Shown here in pieces: positions 7,232-8,387 of a stretch of DNA of 8,387 bases (the first letter of the stretch is position 1; each line of letters opens with the position of its first letter). The notes beneath the pieces were generated by a model. That model worked only from the letters and a program-made list of their open reading frames with translations. It was not told where the DNA came from and did no database searches. The position numbers were made by a program, and so were the translations under genes. The stretch comes from Candidatus Saccharibacteria bacterium UBA1788. GTDB taxonomy: Bacteria > Patescibacteriota > Saccharimonadia > Saccharimonadales > Saccharimonadaceae. The stretch spans positions 14,658 to 23,044 of the forward strand of contig DCGC01000006.1 in the NCBI GenBank assembly GCA_002315165.1, read 5' to 3'.

Positions 7232-7324
7232 CTACAGCCTTGGGTTGAGACACCTGTAAGGCTGGGCATGGCCGAGTGCAACAGGGATTGGATCCGGGGT
7301 GATTGTCTTGCGTGCTCTTGCCAT
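7232..7324 (-). pseudogene. uvrB 5' stub (first 12 codons) fused to unrelated sequence
   Basis: Inside repeat copy B the uvrB start codon (7322-7324) and codons 1-12 (MARARKTITPDP) recur exactly; at GGATCC the identity ends and the frame runs on through 18 unrelated codons (IPVALGHAQPYRCLNPRL) to a TAG at 7232-7234. The 30-residue reading has no domain and no Shine-Dalgarno, so I take it as a displaced or duplicated gene end rather than a functional peptide. The sequence after the stub is not found in the intact uvrB at 806-2920. Confidence 0.85.
7235..7264. other. Unexplained stem-loop in the stretch left of repeat copy B
   Basis: CAGCCTT (7235-7241) and AAGGCTG (7258-7264) form a perfect 7 bp inverted repeat around a 16-base loop. 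It lies within the G+C-richer stretch of about 80 bp between the lipoprotein upstream region and repeat copy B. There is no U run, so it is not a terminator, and it does not fit a tRNA cloverleaf. Its role is unknown. Confidence 0.45.
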
Positions 7325-7445
7325 GATTTGGTGGTTAGTGATTGGTGGTTAGTGGTTGGTGGTTAGTGGTTAGGAATGCTGAAGATGAACTTTACCTGCA
7401 ATTCCTGTTTACTAACCACTGTTTACTAATCACTCTCTAGTGGTT
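7290..7445. repeat. Direct repeat copy B: uvrB 5' end plus upstream fold-back element (156 bp)
   Basis: This is the second copy of the segment at 2886-3034, in the same orientation, longer by one 7 bp unit of the GTGGTTAG tract and otherwise differing at one base. It ends about 40 bp from the stop of the neighbouring DUF3791-like gene, just as copy A ends six bases from the GGDEF stop, so both copies lie immediately 3' of a minus-strand gene. The two copies bracket 3035-7289, that is the GGDEF gene, the terminator and the lipoprotein gene. Confidence 0.95.
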
Positions 7446-7485
7446 AGTGGTGCTTGCAAAATTCCCGGCATACCATGTTCCGATA

Positions 7486-7683
7486 TCATTTAAGTTCTGC
7501 AAGCAGGTCTTCAAGGATATATCCGTCGCTCATGAGCTGCAAGCCTGACTCGGGCTGCAAAAGCAACTTATGCGTTTTAGAGGCAAAAAAGATAGACAGA
7601 GCGGAGGCGCAGTCAATATTCTTGAGTTCAGCCAGTTTTTTTACAAGCCGAGCTTCCTTCCGCCAGAGGACTCCATTCTGCAT
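7486..7683 (-). CDS. Small DUF3791-like protein, last gene of toxin-antitoxin-like operon
   Basis: This 65-residue protein starts MQNGVLWRKEARLVKKLAE and is mostly helical, with the pattern SALSIFFASKTHKLLLQPESGLQLMSDGYILEDLLAEL. That layout (A-L-x-x-F-[YF]-x-S-K, a GL-x-x-x-S-x-x-YI turn and a final L-x-E helix) matches, from memory, the second small protein that accompanies DUF3990 genes and is often labelled DUF3791. It could be an antitoxin or a structural partner; nothing in the sequence proves either. It begins 2 nt after the DUF3990 stop behind an excellent Shine-Dalgarno, so it should be translated well even though the gene before it is truncated. A TTG start at 7701 lies inside that Shine-Dalgarno and is rejected. 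Confidence 0.72.
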   Translation of the reverse strand: MQNGVLWRKEARLVKKLAELKNIDCASALSIFFASKTHKLLLQPESGLQLMSDGYILEDLLAELK

Positions 7684-7685
7684 AG

Positions 7686-7883
7686 CTAGACCTCCTCCCA
7701 ACGGACAAATTGCAACATCCGATCCTTACTCAAACCTTTTTTAAAGGCGATAATCCTCGCCCACTTTGCTGCCTGTTCGTGAATGCTTGTAAGATAGAAT
7801 CCCTGGCCGAAATCAACCTTGTTGCGCCCGAAATTTGCCTCGGGTATTTCAATGATTTTGTCAGATCCATGAAAAAGAATCAT
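7686..7883 (-). pseudogene. Truncated DUF3990 protein (ADP-ribosyltransferase-like, N-terminal half only)
   Basis: The 65-residue product opens MILFHGSDKIIEIPEANFGRN..., with DFGQGFYLTSIHEQAAKWARIIA. HGS and G-x-G-[FI]-Y-L-T-S-x-x-x-QA-x-x-WA are the first two conserved blocks of DUF3990, a family placed with the ADP-ribosyltransferase fold, and correspond to the H and Y of the H-Y-E catalytic triad. Family members are normally well over 100 residues; here the reading ends GLSKDRMLQFVRWEEV, so the later strands and the third catalytic position are missing. The start overlaps the upstream stop (ATGA), with AAGGAAGT before it, and the stop falls 2 nt before the next gene. An in-frame internal deletion that kept both ends is the simplest reading; a natural short form is possible. 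I expect no transferase activity. Confidence 0.72.
7691..7698 (-). promoter_or_regulatory. Strong ribosome binding site of the last operon gene
   Basis: The minus strand reads GGAGGAGG, seven bases before the ATG at 7683. The site overlaps the last codons of the DUF3990 fragment (its final Glu-Glu is encoded by it) and the TAG stop lies in the spacer. It fixes the start of the 65-residue protein. Confidence 0.85.
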
Positions 7884-8125
7884 ACTTCCTTGGTCTCCCG
7901 GTTTCGCAAGGATTCAATGATAAAATCGGTGACCCAATCAAGGCTCTGAGTATGCAGCTCATCGTAAAAAGCAAACAGGCCGTCTTTCACGATTCCATGC
8001 TTCTGCAAGCGGACAAACAAATCGGCAGAATCAACACCAAGTTTTGTCGCAGCATTTTCAATAGCGGCAACGGCAAGGTGCGTCTTTCGGTAATCCAAAT
8101 CTTGTGTCGTAGAATCAACGGCCAT
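7880..8125 (-). CDS. DUF3791 family protein, first gene of toxin-antitoxin-like operon
   Basis: The 81-residue product MAVDSTTQDLDYRKTHLAVAAI... carries the typical DUF3791 pattern: a first helix ending in A-x-x-L-G-[VI], a second segment LFVRLQKHGIVKDGLFAFYDELHTQS and a last helix DFIIESLR. The L-H-T-Q motif is the best-known mark of the family. Such proteins are regularly encoded next to DUF3990 genes; an antitoxin or immunity role is an inference from this pairing. The ATG at 8125 is chosen over a TTG at 8164 because the TTG is the first part of the promoter -35 box and the extra 13 residues do not belong to the family. The stop overlaps the DUF3990 start by the ATGA arrangement, which suggests translational coupling. 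Confidence 0.8.
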   Translation of the reverse strand: MAVDSTTQDLDYRKTHLAVAAIENAATKLGVDSADLFVRLQKHGIVKDGLFAFYDELHTQSLDWVTDFIIESLRNRETKEV

Positions 8126-8135
8126 AACAGAAAAT

Positions 8136-8164
8136 AAAATACAACATTTTGAAAGTGGTGTCAA
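8136..8164 (-). promoter_or_regulatory. Sigma-70-type promoter of the DUF3791-DUF3990 operon
   Basis: On the minus strand a perfect -35 TTGACA (8164-8159) is followed after 17 bases by TATTTT (8141-8136) as -10. Ten bases separate the -10 from the ATG at 8125, so a start about 7 nt downstream of the -10 would leave a leader of only a few bases with no Shine-Dalgarno. The first gene may therefore be translated from a nearly leaderless mRNA. Confidence 0.75.
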
Positions 8165-8240
8165 CGCAGGCTTTCAAAGTTGCACCAGTGTTGTGGAAGT
8201 AATGCTAATAAGTTCGGTTAAAATGATAGAAAAAATGGAA

Positions 8241-8387
8241 AAGCTTTAACCGATAAATGTGATAGTACTCCTTCATATGACAAAGCTTTAACCAATGAAT
8301 GTGATAGTACTCCTTCATATGACAAAGCTTTAACCGATGAATGTGATAGTACTCCTTCATATGACAAAGCTTTAACCGATAAATGTG
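8241..8387. repeat. 42 bp direct tandem repeat, three full units and a partial fourth at the window edge
   Basis: Units begin at 8241, 8283, 8325 and 8367, the last being cut after 21 bases. They are identical apart from two positions (CCGATAAATG, CCAATGAATG, CCGATGAATG). Each unit contains three short palindromes: AAAGCTTT, AGTACT and TCATATGA. The period is 14 codons: the plus strand is open in one frame (ALTDECDSTPSYDK) and the minus strand in two (CHMKEYYHIHRLKL and SYEGVLSHSSVKAL), but no frame has a convincing start here. There are no spacers between units, so it is not a CRISPR array. The array lies upstream of the DUF3791 operon and continues beyond the window. Confidence 0.93.

Noticed and set aside
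7235..7290. Possible tRNA or small structured RNA
   Set aside because: Only one 7 bp stem is visible; there is no acceptor stem, T-loop or anticodon arrangement.
8241..8387. CRISPR array
   Set aside because: The units are directly adjacent at a 42 bp period with no variable spacers and no cas gene is present.

Overview
All supported genes in this window lie on the minus strand, and the window falls into two parts with different taxonomic flavour. Positions 1-2920 hold housekeeping genes, transcribed right to left: uvrB (nucleotide excision repair), gatC and the start of gatA (tRNA-dependent amidotransferase). The GatC and GatA wording (GVEPTYQV, ENVWRDDE, and VALDIVQFATGSD after the GGSSGGS signature) reminds me most of Patescibacteria/Saccharibacteria-type proteins. 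Positions 3041-7068 look like Fibrobacter: a membrane GGDEF protein and a large Cys-rich lipoprotein with the CGDDSSSS start, NLPxC...YxC...WE modules and Ser-rich linker typical of that genus. Both assignments are from memory of protein style, not from a search, so the left part could be transferred DNA, a chimeric assembly join, or simply unfamiliar sequence of the same organism.

Layout, left to right: gatA (5' part only), gatC, uvrB; repeat copy A (2886-3034), which covers the first 12 codons of uvrB and its upstream region; a six-helix membrane diguanylate cyclase; a strong intrinsic terminator; a 799-residue lipoprotein with a 9 x 21 bp in-frame tandem repeat; an unexplained 80-90 bp stretch; repeat copy B (7290-7445), carrying the same uvrB 5' end but no uvrB after it; a compact three-gene operon of toxin-antitoxin-like appearance (DUF3791 family, truncated DUF3990 ADP-ribosyltransferase-like, second DUF3791-like) behind a near-consensus promoter; and a 42 bp tandem array that runs off the right edge.

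The most interesting points are the direct repeats A and B, which bracket the GGDEF-lipoprotein segment and leave uvrB intact at one end and a 12-codon uvrB stub at the other; the DUF3791-DUF3990-DUF3791 operon with a DUF3990 gene that lacks its C-terminal half although its translational coupling is intact; and the 42 bp array, whose period is a multiple of three and which is open in one plus and two minus frames. No integrase, transposase, RNA gene or CRISPR array was found.
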